The notes under the pieces were generated by a model. That model searched no databases. It was not told the DNA's origin and was given only the letters and a program-made list of their open reading frames with translations. Below, one piece after another: positions 46,432-54,626 of a stretch of 64,000 nucleotides of DNA. Position numbers and translations under genes: made by a program. Position 1 is the first letter of the stretch. Each line of letters begins with the position of its first letter. The DNA comes from an uncultured Dokdonia sp. (GTDB taxonomy: Bacteria; Bacteroidota; Bacteroidia; Flavobacteriales; Flavobacteriaceae): positions 1-64,000 of the forward strand of contig CANNDF010000005.1 of assembly GCA_947503305.1 (NCBI GenBank), read 5' to 3'.

Positions 46432-47250
46432 ATGTCAGTTGCTCAAAAACAATATAAACGTATTACCGTAAAATCCCTTACAGAAATGAAGAGCCGTGGA
46501 GAAAAAATCTCTATGCTTACTGCCTATGATTATACCATGGCAAAAATTGTAGATGGCGCTGGGATTGATGTTATATTAGTAGGCGATAGTGCCTCTAATG
46601 TTATGGCTGGGCATGAGACCACGCTACCTATTACTCTTGACCAAATGATCTATCATGCCTCCTCAGTTGTACGAGCCATAGATCGCGCCCTTGTGGTAGT
46701 AGATCTTCCTTTTGGAAGCTATCAGAGTGATCCAAAAGAAGCATTGCGATCTGCCATACGTATTATGAAAGAAAGTGGCGGACATGCAGTAAAATTAGAA
46801 GGTGGAAAAGAAGTAAAAGAAAGTATCAAACGTATATTACATGCAGGGATTCCTGTCATGGGCCATTTAGGTCTTACTCCTCAGAGTATCTACAAATTTG
46901 GCACCTATACAGTACGTGCTAAAGAGGAAGAAGAAGCTGCAAAATTAAAAGAAGATGCCTTGATGCTTGAAAGAGCGGGATGTTTTGGTATTGTACTCGA
47001 AAAAGTGCCAGCAAAGCTTGCAGAGGAAGTAGCAAAAAGTCTTACCATTCCTATCATAGGAATAGGTGCCGGTGGTGGTGTAGACGGTCAAGTACTCGTT
47101 ACGCATGATATGCTAGGAATGACGCATGAGTTTAACCCACGATTTTTAAGAAGGTATCTAGATATGTACTCAGAAATGACAAATGCTTTTGAACAATATG
47201 CAAAAGATGTCAAGGCACAGGATTTTCCAAACGAGTCCGAACAATATTAA
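46432..47250 (+). CDS. panB: 3-methyl-2-oxobutanoate hydroxymethyltransferase
   Basis: 272 residues from ATG 46432. PanB transfers a hydroxymethyl group from methylene-tetrahydrofolate to ketoisovalerate, the first step to pantothenate. Seen: [45 protein letters not shown], the Mg-binding region DLPFGSYQ, and [18 protein letters not shown] and [24 protein letters not shown], all standard. Length is normal. No other pan gene is nearby in the window. Promoter box directly upstream. Confidence 0.97.
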   Translation: MSVAQKQYKRITVKSLTEMKSRGEKISMLTAYDYTMAKIVDGAGIDVILVGDSASNVMAGHETTLPITLDQMIYHASSVVRAIDRALVVVDLPFGSYQSDPKEALRSAIRIMKESGGHAVKLEGGKEVKESIKRILHAGIPVMGHLGLTPQSIYKFGTYTVRAKEEEEAAKLKEDALMLERAGCFGIVLEKVPAKLAEEVAKSLTIPIIGIGAGGGVDGQVLVTHDMLGMTHEFNPRFLRRYLDMYSEMTNAFEQYAKDVKAQDFPNESEQY

Positions 47251-47411
47251 ACTTTATTTATAAAAACTACTTGAATAATAATAATCAGTAATGACTCATC
47301 TGTATTATTTTTCTTTTTTCAATAATACATGACATATAGCTTAAGCGCTTCAATAAAAAATAGTATAATAAGCAAAAACGATAGCTATAAAATAGTATAC
47401 ATTTCAATCCA

Positions 47412-47753
47412 ATGAAAGAATATTTATTCTCCTATGGAACCTTACAACTAGAGCAAGTACAGCGTAGCTCTTTTGATAGAGTGTTAAAAGGAGTTCCAGA
47501 TATTCTAATAGGATATAAATTAAAACAAGTACGTATCGCAGACCCAGAAGTACTAGCAACAAGTGACCAAGAGTTCCACCCTATTGCCATCTATACAGGC
47601 AAAGATGAACATCAAATCAAAGGGGTAATTTTTGAAATTACAGCAGAAGAACTCTTGCAAGCAGATCAATATGAAGTAGATGATTACCAGCGTATAAAAG
47701 CTTCTTTCCTATCTGGAAAACAAGCATGGGTGTATGTGCAAGCCTATAAATAA
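47412..47753 (+). CDS. Gamma-glutamylcyclotransferase-like (AIG2/GGCT) protein
   Basis: 113 residues. YLFSYGTLQLEQVQRSSF holds the YGTL substrate-binding motif of the GGCT fold, with IKGVIFEITAEELLQADQYEVDDYQRIKASF carrying the usual catalytic Glu region (E in FEITAEELLQAD). Length fits. Members convert gamma-glutamyl-amines or act on related amides; exact substrate unknown. It ends 83 bases before the thioredoxin-like gene but has no obvious terminator. Confidence 0.88.
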   Translation: MKEYLFSYGTLQLEQVQRSSFDRVLKGVPDILIGYKLKQVRIADPEVLATSDQEFHPIAIYTGKDEHQIKGVIFEITAEELLQADQYEVDDYQRIKASFLSGKQAWVYVQAYK

Positions 47754-47770
47754 ATTATTTTTTATATAAA

Positions 47771-47803
47771 TTGGTTAGGATTCCTAATTAATTTATATAT
47801 TTG
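47771..47803 (+). promoter_or_regulatory. Promoter of the thioredoxin-like gene with MarR-type operator
   Basis: TTG at 47771-47773 and TATATTTG at 47796-47803 are separated by 22 bases. The spacer contains the perfect palindrome TTAGGATTCCTAA (47775-47787), whose symmetry extends with AAATT/AATTT arms (47768-47794). A repressor bound here would block the promoter. The same motif lies at the MarR gene promoter. Confidence 0.7.
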
Positions 47804-47836
47804 CATTGTATTTTAATTTATAAAACAAAAATAATC

Positions 47837-48070
47837 ATGAGTAAATCCATTTTTTATCACGCAGGATGTCCTGTATGCGTTAGTGCAGAACATGACATTG
47901 TAAAATTAATAGGAAATGACAATGTAACTATTGTAAACATCGGTGAAGACAGAAACCGAATTCCAGAAGCACAAAACGCAGGAATACAATCAGTACCTGC
48001 ATTAGTAACCCCTACAGGAAATGTATTGCATATTAATTTTGGTGCTTCTATGAACGACGTTATCGGTTAA
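47837..48070 (+). CDS. Small thioredoxin-like protein with CPVC motif
   Basis: I choose ATG 47837 (MSKSIFYHAGCPVCVSAEHDIV) because the earlier start would lie at the promoter. 77 residues: CPVC at residues 11-14 directly after the first strand, the usual thioredoxin/glutaredoxin active-site position, then IVNIGEDRNRIPEAQNAGIQSVPALVTPTG with the cis-Pro (SVPAL). Cytosolic. Likely a thiol-disulfide protein or a metal/arsenate-type redox carrier; target unknown. Promoter carries a MarR-type operator. Confidence 0.82.
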   Translation: MSKSIFYHAGCPVCVSAEHDIVKLIGNDNVTIVNIGEDRNRIPEAQNAGIQSVPALVTPTGNVLHINFGASMNDVIG

Positions 48071-48089
48071 TATATTTTTTATTATTAAT

Positions 48090-48129
48090 AGTTAGGACTC
48101 CTTTCTTTATAATTAAAAGAGTCCTAACT
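48090..48129. promoter_or_regulatory. TTAGGA-type inverted repeat before the unknown exported gene
   Basis: AGTTAGGACTC (48090-48100) and GAGTCCTAACT (48119-48129) are perfect inverted repeats around an 18-base loop. Each arm also resembles the TTAGGA-N-TCCTAA operator (9-10 of 13). No T-run follows in either direction, so a regulatory or attenuator role is more likely than a terminator. Confidence 0.5.
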
Positions 48130-48144
48130 TAAAATCAAACCATT

Positions 48145-48873
48145 ATGAAAATAAACATTTTAATACTGACATTTTTACTATTTACTGGACTATCTACATC
48201 TGCATGTACAGGTAAGAAAGGGCCTTATGAAAATGATGACTTTGCAATTACTAGTGTATCTGTAATACATGATAGTCAGTTACAGATGACTATCTGGGAG
48301 ATTATTGTAAAGGGAAAAGCTGGTCATACCACACCTACTCCAGTAGGACAACTAGATGGGGCTCCCGTACTAGCTTATGTATTTCCTACTAATTTAAAAC
48401 CTACAGATGTTGGTTTTAATAATACTGAAGGTATTGTAGCACTAGGGCTTACATCTCATCCCGATTTTGATGATACGCCATTATGGGATGAAAATAAAGA
48501 TCGCATTTTTAATAATGATGGGATTATATGGCATCCACATTGGGTCATTCTTGTGCCTGATGATCGTGTAGAAGGAGGACTTGCTGTAAAAGAATTTAAA
48601 AAAGAAGATACGACTGTAATACTCCCTCCTACAAATCCAGGAATGCCTATGTATATGGATTCGCCAGGATATCAGGTGATCACTTCTGGAAACACCATTA
48701 AAGTCATGATTCCTGATTACCGAATTGGTAGTACAGACTTCTCATATGATGGAGTAACGTCATTAATGAGAGTCAATACAAGTATAAAAGAAAAGCCATT
48801 ACTAGGAGTCTATAAAGTATACAGCGTAGCTAGTGGGGATCTCTCACTTCCCTATGATGTACAACAAAAATAA
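48145..48873 (+). CDS. Unknown exported protein, probable lipoprotein
   Basis: 242 residues with N-terminal signal MKINILILTFLLFTGLSTSAC; the C21 after TSA fits a lipobox, and KKG follows. The mature part has an unusual stretch HTTPTPVGQLDGAPVLAYVFPTNLKPTDVGF and a motif IIWHPHWVILVPDD, with a beta-rich remainder. I do not recognise the family. It lies between the CPVC thioredoxin-like protein and DUF2024, behind a TTAGGA inverted repeat, suggesting a shared stress or redox role. No other clue to function. Confidence 0.65.
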   Translation: MKINILILTFLLFTGLSTSACTGKKGPYENDDFAITSVSVIHDSQLQMTIWEIIVKGKAGHTTPTPVGQLDGAPVLAYVFPTNLKPTDVGFNNTEGIVALGLTSHPDFDDTPLWDENKDRIFNNDGIIWHPHWVILVPDDRVEGGLAVKEFKKEDTTVILPPTNPGMPMYMDSPGYQVITSGNTIKVMIPDYRIGSTDFSYDGVTSLMRVNTSIKEKPLLGVYKVYSVASGDLSLPYDVQQK

Positions 48874-48879
48874 AATCAT

Positions 48880-49143
48880 ATGAAAGTAAATGTATGGGAT
48901 ACCTATGTCCTAAGAAAAAATGGACAATTAATGCATTTTGATATTCTCGTTCCTATTGAGGTTTCAGAAGAAGAAACTATCTTTCAATATGGGGATGACT
49001 ACCTCTCGACAAAAGATGTGCACATACAATCATTAAGTGCATCAGAATGTCGCTTGTGTCATATCGAAACAGCTCCAGCAGAAGTTATTGCTTCTATAAA
49101 AGGCAAAGGATATCATATTATAGAACTGCAAAATTGCGAATAA
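48880..49143 (+). CDS. DUF2024 family protein
   Basis: 87 residues, soluble: MKVNVWDTYVLRKNGQLMHFDILVPI, then LSASECRLCHIETAPAEVIASIKGKGYHIIEL. This matches the DUF2024 family. The C-x-x-C-H arrangement (CRLCH) could bind metal. Function unknown. Starts 6 bases after the preceding gene, so it is in the same operon. The MarR gene follows with its own promoter. Confidence 0.85.
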   Translation: MKVNVWDTYVLRKNGQLMHFDILVPIEVSEEETIFQYGDDYLSTKDVHIQSLSASECRLCHIETAPAEVIASIKGKGYHIIELQNCE

Positions 49144-49154
49144 TTACAGATTTC

Positions 49155-49184
49155 TTGATCATGTAATTAGGATTACTAACTTTG
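49155..49184 (+). promoter_or_regulatory. marR promoter with overlapping TTAGGA operator
   Basis: TTG (49155-49157) and TAACTTTG (49177-49184) with 19 bases between. TTAGGATTACTAA (49167-49179), one arm mismatch from the palindrome at 47775, overlaps the -7 box, consistent with autorepression. Confidence 0.65.
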
Positions 49185-49212
49185 CCCATAGAACCCATCG
49201 CATCTATGGGCA
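49183..49212 (+). other. Hairpin at the 5' end of the marR mRNA
   Basis: TGCCCATAGA (49183-49192) and TCTATGGGCA (49203-49212) are perfect inverted repeats with a 10-base loop. The stem lies at the expected transcript 5' end and finishes 10 bases before ATG 49223. Confidence 0.55.
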
Positions 49213-49222
49213 TTTGTATGCT

Positions 49223-49843
49223 ATGAAAAAAACAATTTTTAATAACGCCTATCAAAACGATATTACCAATAAAGTAGTTGTAGGTTTAGAACGAATTTCC
49301 GAAGCATTTAAAGTACTTCTCTGGGAACATGCAAAAGTCGTAGGATTAAGCCCTATACAGATCCAAATCATACTATTTATAGCACACCATAAGATCGATT
49401 TATGTACCGTTAGTTATCTTGCACAAGAGTTTAATGTAACAAAACCTACTATAAGTGATGCGGTACGAGTATTACTCAAAAAAGAGTTGATTGAAAAGAA
49501 AACTGCTTCGTCAGATAATAGAAGTTATGCCATAGCATTAACACCTATAGGAGAAGAATTACTTCACAAAATAGAAGATTTTGCCTCGCCCATAAAAAGT
49601 CAGTTACTATCTATAGATCCCGATGAGGTAAAACAAATATATCATACCATTACAAAACTCATTTATGGATTAAATAAATCAGGAATCCTCAACATACAAC
49701 GTAATTGTTATAGTTGTTCCTTTTATGAGCAAAATGAAGGCAATCATTATTGTAACTACTTAAAAATGCCTTTAAAAAATCATGAAATTCGCATAGATTG
49801 CCCAGAGTACGAAGAGAAACCTACAGGAACATTTCATTCATGA
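49223..49843 (+). CDS. MarR family transcriptional regulator with C-terminal four-Cys motif
   Basis: ATG 49223 preferred over TTG 49214. 206 residues: an N-terminal MarR winged helix (about 20-140) with LAQEFNVTKPTISDAVRVLLKKELIEKK as the recognition region, and a C-terminal extension holding C162-x2-C165-x11-C177-x15-C193. The four Cys could hold a zinc or iron-sulfur site, or act as a thiol switch. Its promoter holds a TTAGGATTACTAA operator, suggesting autoregulation. Stop overlaps the RluA start (ATGA). Confidence 0.9.
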   Translation: MKKTIFNNAYQNDITNKVVVGLERISEAFKVLLWEHAKVVGLSPIQIQIILFIAHHKIDLCTVSYLAQEFNVTKPTISDAVRVLLKKELIEKKTASSDNRSYAIALTPIGEELLHKIEDFASPIKSQLLSIDPDEVKQIYHTITKLIYGLNKSGILNIQRNCYSCSFYEQNEGNHYCNYLKMPLKNHEIRIDCPEYEEKPTGTFHS

Positions 49844-50544
49844 AACACATGCACTCTACACCTACAAATCTCCAGGTAATTTATGAAGACAATCACCTCA
49901 TCGTTATTAATAAACGAGCAGGAGATATTGTACAAGGAGATAAAACAGGTGATGCCCCTCTAAGTGATGTTGTAAAAAAATACATCGCTATAAAATACAA
50001 CAAACCGGGCGCTGTTTTTTTAGGAGTTGTTCATCGTTTAGATCGTCCTACATCAGGGATCGTTGTATTTGCCAGAACTAGTAAAGCCCTTACTCGCCTT
50101 AACAAGCTTTTTTCAGAACGTAAAACACAAAAGACCTACTGGGCGCTTGTAAAAAACCACCCTTCTCAAGAAGAGGCGACACTTACTCATTATCTTAAGC
50201 GCAATACAAAACAGAATAAAAGTTACGCTTTCGCGAAAGCGATACCGGATTCCAAAAAAGCAATTTTGGACTATCGAGTTATCAAAAAACTTAAAACCTT
50301 CGCATTACTCGAAATTGATTTACATACAGGAAGACATCATCAAATCCGAAGTCAACTTACAGCTATTGGCAGTCCCATACGCGGTGATTTAAAATATGGT
50401 TTTGATCGATCTAATAAAGATGGAAGCATCAGTTTACATGCACGTAAACTCACATTTGTACACCCTGTGAAAGGAGAAACAATCACATTTATAGCTCCAG
50501 TTCCAAAAAATGACCCCGTTTGGGAAGCCTGTAATAATAACTGA
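49840..50544 (+). CDS. RluA family pseudouridine synthase
   Basis: 234 residues from ATG 49840, which overlaps the MarR stop. The catalytic Asp is in HRLDRPTSG; also seen are YEDNHLIVINKRAG, VVFARTSKALTRLNKLF and DLHTGRHHQIRSQLTAIGSPIRGDLKYG, the RluA core. No S4 domain, consistent with the short RluA/RsuA-like single-domain enzymes acting on rRNA or tRNA. Target position unknown. One perfect palindrome copy lies inside, encoding YAFAKA. Confidence 0.93.
   Translation: MKHMHSTPTNLQVIYEDNHLIVINKRAGDIVQGDKTGDAPLSDVVKKYIAIKYNKPGAVFLGVVHRLDRPTSGIVVFARTSKALTRLNKLFSERKTQKTYWALVKNHPSQEEATLTHYLKRNTKQNKSYAFAKAIPDSKKAILDYRVIKKLKTFALLEIDLHTGRHHQIRSQLTAIGSPIRGDLKYGFDRSNKDGSISLHARKLTFVHPVKGETITFIAPVPKNDPVWEACNNN
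50227..50240. repeat. GCTTTCGCGAAAGC palindrome, copy 9
   Basis: Perfect copy inside the RluA-family gene, read as AFAKA. Confidence 0.9.
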
Positions 50545-50552
50545 GAATATAT

Positions 50553-51626
50553 TTATTGTTTTATAACCTGCTTCACAATACGTATCTGGTCTTTTTCTAG
50601 TGTGAGAATATAGACCCCGCTGGCATACTTAGAGACATCAATTGAGATATCTTCTTCTTGTATGTCTACATTAACCATTTGCTGACCTGTGATCGAATAT
50701 ACCCTTGCTTTTGCCCCTATAAGAGTTGAAGGAATTCGTACTGATATTGTATCTGTAACAGGGTTTGATAAGAGTTGTATATCATCTGATACTACATTAT
50801 CTGCTACAGATAACAAAGGATCTTGAAATACACGTATATAATCTATTTCCAGAGTACTTTCTGTAAAAGAATCTAAAATTTCTGGTAATATAGCAACATT
50901 CAAAAGAATGTATTGATTGGCGTCAAAAGGCCAATTTTCAGCATTTTGCACAGATGGTTCATATGTATAATGTTGTACACCATCTACAGTAAATACCATA
51001 CGATCAGGGGTCCATTCTAACGCATATATATGAAATGCTGATGAAGCTGTGGCAATATTCTGTCCGCCTTTATTTACAGTATCTCCAAAACTAGAAGGCG
51101 TATGCATGGCACTTTGTATAAAATTCTGGTTACTTCCCCAATGTTCCATAATATCTATCTCTCCGCAAGCAGGCCAAGAGACTTCTCCCATTGTCTCATA
51201 CCAATATCCACCAGGTTCTGTTATATTTTGTCCTAATGTCCACATTGCAGGCCAGGTGCCTGCTCCTGTAGGTAGCTTAGCTCGTATCTCTACATACCCA
51301 TATGTAAATGCAAACTTTGAATTTAATCGAGCCGAAGTATGTGATTTTGTAGATCCTTGATCTGTATAGGTTTCTTTTTTAGCTACTATTTTTAAGGTAC
51401 CATTACTTATAAAGGAGTTGTCTATACGATCGGTATAATGTTGTATCTCATTATTGTACCAGCTATCACCATTAGGTAATTGAGTTTGATGATGCCATTT
51501 ATCTGTATCTAAGGCCCCATTTCCATCAAACTCATCAGACCAAACCAATTCATAAGTATCGCCTTGTGCTAAAACAGTGAAACTCATTAAGCCCATCAGT
51601 GCTAGTACTATAAAAATTCTCATCAC
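50553..51626 (-). CDS. Secreted GH16 beta-glucanase (laminarinase-like) with T9SS sorting domain
   Basis: 357 residues with signal MMRIFIVLALMGLMSFTVLAQ. The GH16 catalytic motif GEIDIMEHWG gives E156, D158 and E161 (E-x-D-x-x-E). WHHQTQLPNGDSWYNNEIQHYT and PTGAGTWPAMWTL complete the domain. The C-terminal 75 residues are a Por_Secre_tail-like type A sorting domain (LLSNPVTDTISVRI ... ASGVYILTLEKD). Likely hydrolyses beta-1,3/1,4-glucans such as algal laminarin outside the cell; the exact linkage is inferred from family. Confidence 0.92.
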   Translation of the reverse strand: MMRIFIVLALMGLMSFTVLAQGDTYELVWSDEFDGNGALDTDKWHHQTQLPNGDSWYNNEIQHYTDRIDNSFISNGTLKIVAKKETYTDQGSTKSHTSARLNSKFAFTYGYVEIRAKLPTGAGTWPAMWTLGQNITEPGGYWYETMGEVSWPACGEIDIMEHWGSNQNFIQSAMHTPSSFGDTVNKGGQNIATASSAFHIYALEWTPDRMVFTVDGVQHYTYEPSVQNAENWPFDANQYILLNVAILPEILDSFTESTLEIDYIRVFQDPLLSVADNVVSDDIQLLSNPVTDTISVRIPSTLIGAKARVYSITGQQMVNVDIQEEDISIDVSKYASGVYILTLEKDQIRIVKQVIKQ

Positions 51627-51716
51627 GTCTATCTATTTTAATAAAGGGAAAGATACAATAATAGCTTGTAGATACTCTAAAATAGACCTATACATAAATA
51701 CATCATAGTTATTTTT

Positions 51717-53630
51717 TTAGGTCTCAATACTTGCCGGCCACTGATGAATTAATGGCGCATTATCTTCATCATAATCAATGACAAAATCTCCAATTTTATT
51801 TCTGAAATGTTCAAGAGCTATATTTCTTGGGTCATTCTTATCATCAAAATACAGCTTAGTATCATTCCCTAATAAAGGTAATAAAGGTTCATAAGGTGCA
51901 GAAAAAATAAAAATATAATAGAAGGTCATCATAGAACCTATAGTTCCTGTATTAGGTAAATAATTTAATATATCATTTATAGTAAACTTTTTATCATCTG
52001 GTACAACAATATCTCTTCTCTGTAAACATGGTGGGTAATTGGATACAAAAGATAATCCCGGGCCTAATGATCGTAGTTGTCTGGAATTTCCATGGGCAGC
52101 TACTCTATATATTAAGCTTGTTAATACTCGTTTTAATTCTTTTTTACTACTCATGACTGGTAATCCTCTTACATTTCCTTCTTCTGGATCTGAAGAAGTT
52201 TCTATCCAGTTTTGTAACTGCGTATCATTAAACACTGCTGTATCATCTGCATAAGTAGTATCAACAAAAACATCAGCCATTTTTTCAGAAGCATCCCAAA
52301 AATAAAGTAAATGCTTTACAATGGGGTATCGATTCCAATCTTCGCCATCAGAAAAATCATCTTTGGTTATTCCCAACTTCTCCATAGCAACTCTTGGGTC
52401 ATCATCAAAAAACTCTCGCCCAGTTGCAAAGGTATTTGTAAGTTCCAAGAAAGACTCTGCAGTAGCGAAAGAAGTAGGAGGCCCTATCGTTTTCCAAAGC
52501 AATAATAATGTATCATTAAAACCTATAAGTGATTTTGATTGCGGATCTAATAATTTTCTAAGGTCATGTGATTCATCAACAGTATTAAATAAGGTCATCT
52601 GCATAGGTGCCGATACAATATGCCAATGATATACATGTCCTAACCATATTCCATATACTGTTACTGCTGTTCTCGCAGCGGCAAGTGCATAAATCCAAGT
52701 TGCATCTGTAGTATTTTTATGCGTATAGATGTGAGCTTCTTCTTTATTTGAAATTTGAACACATATAGGGTGTAATTTTTTACTGCTCTTATCCTGCTCT
52801 AGCAAAATAAAAGCGCCTGGTGTCCAGCGATCAAAACCATTGACCTTAGTTGCATCCCAATGATTAAAAATGGTCAGATCGATAGCGTATAACAATCCTT
52901 CTTTATGGATAGGGTCAAGAAGTGTATCCCATTCACTATGAAATGTCTTCTTAACTTTATCTAACGAATCATCTTTTACTTTTTGAAGAAATAATAGATT
53001 ATATGCCAATCCGTTTTCAGCAATCATAGGCCAGAACTGTTTTGTGGCCTCTGTAGCATCTGTAAGAACAGACGCATATTCTTTTCTATGTTTCTTGACA
53101 TTATCTTTATAAATTCCAAAATAATTAGTCCAAGAGATAGAAAAATCTTTAGGGTCATCTAAGAAAAGATCAGTATACGTCTCTCCATTTTTCATAGGTT
53201 TATTCTTATGTGGAGAAAAAGATCCTTTTTCTAAATGGGTTTGTAAGATATTGATGTTTAAGAAGTCTTTTTCTGTTACATTTTCTAATCGTTTTAAAAG
53301 ATCTTCCCTATCTTTTTTTCCTGTATCCACAGGAGTATCATCATATAAAAAAGTGTAGGCATTTTGAGTTTTTCCTTGTATCTTAAATGTGTTACTCAAT
53401 CCATTTTTTGCCATTTTACCTTCCTGTGTTCTCAAACCAAGTTTTACAATAGTCTCCAGAGTTTCAGATATGATAAAAGGGACCGCAGGCATTTCTGTAA
53501 ACCCCATATCTCTGATAGGTAGGTGATGTACTTTTGTGATCTCTTTGATTAGTTTTTTAATTAGATAATATACACAAGCAATCACTGCGATAGCTCCTAT
53601 AATGATAAGAATATACTGCCAAATTTCCAT
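51717..53630 (-). CDS. Membrane-anchored lipoxygenase-like protein
   Basis: 637 residues: an N-terminal transmembrane helix (about 5-27, YILIIIGAIAVIACVYYLI), then a large soluble domain. GHVYHWHIVSAPMQ provides an H-x4-H pair (H332, H337) as in the lipoxygenase iron site, and ESHDLRKLLDP resembles the HPxxxLLxPH segment. Near residue 513, AAHGNSRQL and the following NYPPCLQRRDIVVP recall the HxxxN...PNxPxxxRxxxP region, but the usual Asn ligand at +4 is Arg, and the C-terminal residue is Thr rather than Ile. A divergent lipoxygenase is my best call; activity is uncertain. Confidence 0.5.
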   Translation of the reverse strand: MEIWQYILIIIGAIAVIACVYYLIKKLIKEITKVHHLPIRDMGFTEMPAVPFIISETLETIVKLGLRTQEGKMAKNGLSNTFKIQGKTQNAYTFLYDDTPVDTGKKDREDLLKRLENVTEKDFLNINILQTHLEKGSFSPHKNKPMKNGETYTDLFLDDPKDFSISWTNYFGIYKDNVKKHRKEYASVLTDATEATKQFWPMIAENGLAYNLLFLQKVKDDSLDKVKKTFHSEWDTLLDPIHKEGLLYAIDLTIFNHWDATKVNGFDRWTPGAFILLEQDKSSKKLHPICVQISNKEEAHIYTHKNTTDATWIYALAAARTAVTVYGIWLGHVYHWHIVSAPMQMTLFNTVDESHDLRKLLDPQSKSLIGFNDTLLLLWKTIGPPTSFATAESFLELTNTFATGREFFDDDPRVAMEKLGITKDDFSDGEDWNRYPIVKHLLYFWDASEKMADVFVDTTYADDTAVFNDTQLQNWIETSSDPEEGNVRGLPVMSSKKELKRVLTSLIYRVAAHGNSRQLRSLGPGLSFVSNYPPCLQRRDIVVPDDKKFTINDILNYLPNTGTIGSMMTFYYIFIFSAPYEPLLPLLGNDTKLYFDDKNDPRNIALEHFRNKIGDFVIDYDEDNAPLIHQWPASIET

Positions 53631-53715
53631 GATGATAATTTTTACATCACGAAGCTAATAGACTATCTATTTGAAAAACAGAGTATTTATACTTGTTTTT
53701 CAAAATATCTTACTC

Positions 53716-54582
53716 TTACTTTATTGCTCGTCTACTTTCTACAAAAACGCTTATAAGAATTAAAACCCCTCCGATTACAGTACGTAAACTCGGTATTTCC
53801 TCAAGAAATAAGATCCCTAAAATGATTCCATAAATAGGTTGCGCACTACTCATTAAACTGGCTGTAGTCACTGAAAAATGTTTAAAACTTGACAGAAACA
53901 AAGTATGCCCTATCGTTGTTGTTAACAAGCCTAATAAAGCAAGGTAGGGTAATTGTTCTTTTACAGAAAACCAATCTACGTTCATAAAAAGTACAGGAAT
54001 TAAAAGTGCAGAAACAATCACAATTTGATACCACATCAATACAGTGCCCTCATATTTTTGGACTTTAGTTTTCATAATAAGATTACGAAGTGCATAACAT
54101 AAAGCAGAGATTACACCCAAAATAATAGCAATCGTATAATCGCTTTCCAAACTAAATTCAGGAGCAAGTAGATATAACCCAAAAAGAACTAGAATAGCCA
54201 AGAGAATATGAATTACTTGAAGCTTTGTTTTGAGAAATACTGGTTCTAACAGACTAGTTATAACAGGATATGTAAAGATAGAAAGCATCCCAATTGCAAC
54301 ATTAGATAATTGCAATGCATAAAAATACAATACCCAGTGAGCACCTAAAAATATACCTCCTATGAGTATAGCCATACGATCTTTGGAAGCAATATGCCAT
54401 GATGTTTTACGCCACAGTATAAAAGCTCCTAAAAATAATGCTGCTAGAACTCCTCGAAGTGCTATTGTTAATTCTGGGGGTAATTGAATATACCTACCTA
54501 AAACTCCAGAAGTACTTATAAAAAGCATCGCAAGATTGATCTCTAGAATAGGACCTAGTGTGTATTTTTTATTTGTTGTCAT
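53716..54582 (-). CDS. EamA family (DMT) transporter
   Basis: 288 residues with ten predicted membrane segments in two EamA repeats: GPILEINLAMLFISTSGVLGRY and LGAHWVLYFYALQLSNVAIGMLSIFTYPVITSLLEP in the first, ILGVISALCYALRNLI and SSAQPIYGIILGILFLEEIPSLRTVIGGVLILISV in the second. Members export or import small metabolites; substrate unknown. It sits between the lipoxygenase-like gene and the 520-residue unknown gene, with 44 bases upstream. Confidence 0.9.
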   Translation of the reverse strand: MTTNKKYTLGPILEINLAMLFISTSGVLGRYIQLPPELTIALRGVLAALFLGAFILWRKTSWHIASKDRMAILIGGIFLGAHWVLYFYALQLSNVAIGMLSIFTYPVITSLLEPVFLKTKLQVIHILLAILVLFGLYLLAPEFSLESDYTIAIILGVISALCYALRNLIMKTKVQKYEGTVLMWYQIVIVSALLIPVLFMNVDWFSVKEQLPYLALLGLLTTTIGHTLFLSSFKHFSVTTASLMSSAQPIYGIILGILFLEEIPSLRTVIGGVLILISVFVESRRAIK

Positions 54583-54626
54583 TAGATTGGCTTAGGATTA
54601 CCTGTTTTTCTATAAAATATACACAT

